Made by a program: the position numbers and the translations under genes. From positions 13,702,001-13,766,000 of the forward strand of contig OZ199838.1 in assembly GCA_964304625.1 (NCBI GenBank): 64,000 nt of DNA, in the 5' to 3' direction. A model generated the notes under the pieces. It saw only the letters and a list, made by a program, of their open reading frames with translations, made no database searches and was not told the origin of the DNA. Below, piece by piece: positions 60,883 to 64,000 of the stretch (positions within the stretch are counted from its first letter, which is position 1; the number at the start of each line of letters is the position of its first letter). This DNA comes from Kudoa neothunni. Taxonomy: Eukaryota > Cnidaria.

Positions 60883-62045
60883 TCTACTATACATACAAAG
60901 CTAAGTTGTTCGTGTGTGTGTCAGCAAGTACGCATGTGCCACAAATTTTTTTTTCCTTATAGAGAGACATTAATGAAATTTTTTCGAATCATAATGTTTC
61001 GAAAAATTTTAAAGTTATTTTCAAAACGCCAAATGTTCCAAAGAGTGTTTATAATATAGTGATTTTGCCGATTCAAAGTTTGTTAAGCGGATTACATGAG
61101 TCCAATTGTAGGATTAACACCTGCTTGTGTCCTAGTGATGGTCGGTTGAAGTTAACTTTCACCCTCATATACATTGTCAACTGTTAATTAGGTGCTATCA
61201 TATATCCTTATGTATAAGATTGGCGTGTCTATTTTGGTGTTTTCGCAAATACACTCCTTATGTCGGGAGTTTAACGTATTTGACTTGATGAGTATATTCT
61301 GGAAGTTCTATCGATTCCTTTAGATATGACAAACGGTCTATGTTTGGATCATTAACATCGAATTGGCAGAATATGTTATAATAGGGTATATGAAGCGTTA
61401 TAATGCGAGTGTTGGGTCTGTGTATTTCATTGAAATCATCTGCTATGTTGGACTTTCAGTGATTAAATTCAATGCATATGGTTGTACTTTTATTTCATCC
61501 AATTATTTAAATTATTTTTGCTGGTATTGACGTGACTTTTATTTTTTCTTGAGAAAGAGCGCATTAAAGTTTATGCCAGGCCAAGAGATATTAATTTGAA
61601 TAATCAAAATCAATTTTCGTGAATTTCCTTCTATCTATATATCTTCTTTTACCTCCCCCCAAAGCAAACGCATGACAAAAACTTTCTGAGTCGGATCAGA
61701 ATTCGACTTTTAAAAATCCCCCGTGTCAAAAACTAACGTTTTAGGTACGCTTTAACGGGATTTAAATAATGCGGGAATGAAAAAAATATGACGCTAACCT
61801 TAAATTATTTAGCGTTGGTGCTGAGCCACGAAATTTTTAAATGAACGCGGGGATTGGAACACTCCTTCAAAGAAATGATCATAATTTTAATTTCATAATC
61901 CAAATCGTTAAAGTATGATTCTCAAAATTTTGTAGTTATTTTGTTTCTATGGATTAATTCGAAACTTCAATTTATTTTTTGAATGTTACTAAAAAACGTC
62001 CCTATGTGAAATCTTCCCCTAGCGACGCTGGGCAGTTCTTGCTAA
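60883..62045 (+). mobile_element. Helitron-like non-autonomous element, copy 2
   Basis: Begins TCTACTATACATACAAAG and ends AGCGACGCTGGGCAGTTC then TTGCTAA followed by T, agreeing with the Helitron 3' CTRR^T rule. It is collinear with copy 1 along about 1.16 kb with many point differences. AGCGACGCT makes a small hairpin near the 3' end. Confidence 0.6.
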
Positions 62046-62182
62046 TTTTAAATATGATTCTAAAGGATTTATTCTCATTATTTAGATAACGTTAAAACAA
62101 AGGTTTCTTGTTATTAAATATGGTTTTCGTGTCCAACTAAAATAAGCGTTAAAACATGTTTAGATTTGATAACAATTTACGC

Positions 62183-62515
62183 CGGTGGTTTCCAACCGGT
62201 AATCCGCAGATGCCCAGGGGTTTGCGAGATTTTTCTGAGGGATCCGCAGCACTGACATAATATAGAAACTAAAATAATGATCTATTTACAAATGCTTGCT
62301 GTCTAAGTCCTTGGCGATGTCAAATAAATTTTAAGAATAATATATTTTGGTTGTTTGTAAATAAATGCATGAAATTTTTTTATGGACATCGTATTTTATT
62401 TGTTTACAATTTCTTTTATTTATATATATATATATATATATGTATATTTGGGGGATCCGCAATAAAACTTAAGCTTGCCTAGGGATCCAAGTTTCAAAAA
62501 GGTTTAAAACCACTG
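62183..62515. mobile_element. 333-bp hAT-type MITE
   Basis: CGGTGGTTTCCAACC on the left and, in reverse, CAGTGGTTTTAAACC on the right. Flanking octamers atttacgc (62175-62182) and atgtacgc (62516-62523) match at 7 of 8. A TA microsatellite lies inside at 62419-62444. Confidence 0.8.
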
Positions 62516-63555
62516 ATGTACGCATTCTTAAATTAATTTTATAGTCGAGACTTACGTTGGAGTAATATTTTACTGCTAAAAATATATAATTTAATAATTA
62601 CTTAATCGTCATTTTAATTTATATAATTATTCTTTATTTAATATTTTGATTTTATAAAAAAAGATAAAATTTATTTGACCCCTCATAAATATACGTCTTT
62701 AATGTTATTTTAATAATCTTCGATCACAACTATGGTGGGTTAAGAAAAATTATGTCTGAAATATAGGGATTAAGTAAGGTTGAAAACCACTGCTTTAATT
62801 TACTAAGTAGAGGTTACGTGATCACAGAATGTAGATAAGCGCTACCTTCCCCCAAATATAAGACAAGTCTTATATTAATTTAGACATTAGAAAAAACAAT
62901 TTGCTCTTATTCTTGGGGTAGGCCTTTAATGGGGGAAACACGGTAGTACCTAAAGTAGATTAATTATTAGTCAGACTTCATAAGCTTGTTGTTCACTTAT
63001 TTGTCATATTAATCCTTTATTGAACCTGTCCGAACTGTAATACAATGCAAACCTAGTGTACGTAGATTTCTGCTACATTATTTTTTGCTCGATATCTTTT
63101 TTATGGAGAGAAAAACCTTTGTATACATTTTTGAAGTTAGATAACAACAAAACAAAATTTCGGGATATAATTGCCGATTAAACCATAGCATATCTACCTT
63201 ATTAATTAAACCATGGAATTTGTATGTGCCGAATTTAACGCAATAATCATTTTGTCTAAAAAAATAGAAAAAATTATGTTAAAATTATCAAATGATAAAT
63301 AAAAATTAGCTATACTTGGTTAATTTTTGTTGTGATTTCGACCATTCATGAATTCACATTTTAAAAAGTAATTAATAATTTTTGATTAATTAAGTTTGTT
63401 GCAAAATAGTATATACAAAAATAAGTAATTCAATGTTTAGAGTAAAAATAAAAGATTCATCTTTTTATGATAAATATAATCAATAATATTTGTTTTACCA
63501 TATTTAGTTATATTAATATTATAAACCTATTAGATGATTTTATGTGTTTGTAAAT
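62516..63555. other. AT-rich stretch with a lone hAT end
   Basis: GGTTGAAAACCACTG at 62778-62792 is a right end of the same hAT type as the MITE just left of it; no separate left end was found. Nothing else recognised. Confidence 0.4.
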
Positions 63556-63559
63556 AATA

Positions 63560-64000
63560 TCGCGAACTGCCCAGCTTTGCTTGTGGAAGATTTTGCATAG
63601 AGACGTTTCTTAATAACATTCAAACAAATATTATGTTTCAAATTGATTTATAGAAGCCGTCTAACTAAATTTTGTTAAGCATCATACTTTGTCGATTTGG
63701 ATTTCGAAATTTAAATCATGATCATTTCTGTGCAGGAGTGTATCAATCCTGGTTTTTAATTAACAATTTCTTGTACCGGCATCAACGCTAAATAATTTAA
63801 GGCCAGTGTCATATTTATTTTCGTTCCCGAATTATTTAAACTCTCTCAAAGTGAAATCTAATACGTTATTTTTTGGCCCCGGGGATTTATAAAGTCGAAT
63901 TCTAGCCCGGCTAGGTAAATGTGTGCGTCACTAACTTTTTAAGGGGAAAAAATAGAGAAAGTAATAGAGATAGACATTAACACAAGATGATTAATTTTTA
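63560..64000 (-). mobile_element. Helitron-like element, copy 3, reversed and cut by window edge
   Basis: In reverse it begins at GCTGGGCAGTTCG (the 3' end of the other copies) and continues with GAAATGATCATGATTTAAAT and GAATTCGACTTTATAAATCC, following copies 1 and 2 in order until the window stops. Confidence 0.6.

Overview
The window is AT-rich animal nuclear DNA packed with degraded DNA transposons. Every confident protein gene is a spliced metazoan-type gene: EB1, XRCC3, DRG1, SNW1, importin-alpha, VPS4, ALKBH8, NOP10, a TMEM70-like protein, a PRELID1-like protein and a Kunitz membrane protein. Most introns are only about 33 to 60 nt, and the proteins are divergent. Stops include TAA, TAG and TGA, so the code is standard. 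Very short introns, AT richness, fast-evolving proteins, many hAT, Tigger, piggyBac and Merlin copies and a divergent secreted Kunitz gene would fit a parasitic cnidarian (Myxozoa). That assignment is inference; another fast-evolving compact animal genome is possible.

Layout: 1.9-3.1 kb EB1 (+); 3.3-6.45 kb a piggyBac-type element carrying a Tigger/pogo insertion; 8.5-9.0 kb a hAT-type MITE; 11.1-13.9 kb XRCC3 (-) and DRG1 (+) head to head; 14.3-19.3 kb a transposon island (tRNA-derived SINE, 160-bp TTAA MITE, hAT relic, Merlin/ISXO2 transposase); 19.9-22.1 kb SNW1 (-), with a 32-bp perfect palindrome at its start codon; 23.6-26.5 kb a Tigger/pogo relic and a MULE relic; 27.0-32.8 kb importin-alpha (-), 21 exons with one 3.26-kb intron; 34.6-37.1 kb a decayed receptor-like gene; 37.2-38.5 kb a second piggyBac-type element; 40.8-42.7 kb a five-domain Kunitz membrane protein; 43.4-45.4 kb VPS4 (-); 46.1-47.3, 60.9-62.0 and 63.6-64.0 kb three copies of one Helitron-like repeat; 49.3-51.8 kb ALKBH8 (-) and NOP10 (+) head to head; 54.5-55.6 kb a hAT relic; 56.9-58.5 kb two mitochondrial-type genes in tandem on the minus strand; 59.9-60.4 and 62.2-62.5 kb hAT-type MITEs.

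The host genes do not form one pathway: microtubule plus ends (EB1), recombination (XRCC3), translation GTPase (DRG1), splicing (SNW1), nuclear import (importin-alpha), ESCRT disassembly (VPS4), tRNA wobble modification (ALKBH8), pseudouridylation RNP (NOP10) and mitochondrial assembly/lipid transfer (TMEM70-like, PRELID1-like). The most informative anomalies are inside them: importin-alpha lacks the major-site tryptophans but keeps the minor-site ones; EB1 lacks the C-terminal EEY/F tail; four of five Kunitz domains lack one disulfide; DRG1 is one base short in its P-loop; SNW1 starts at the edge of a long palindrome holding an NRF-1-type core. I saw no CRISPR array, rRNA, intact tRNA, retrovirus, LTR element or Polinton. 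Exon joins were read by eye from GT/AG sites and frame, so boundaries may be off by a few bases.
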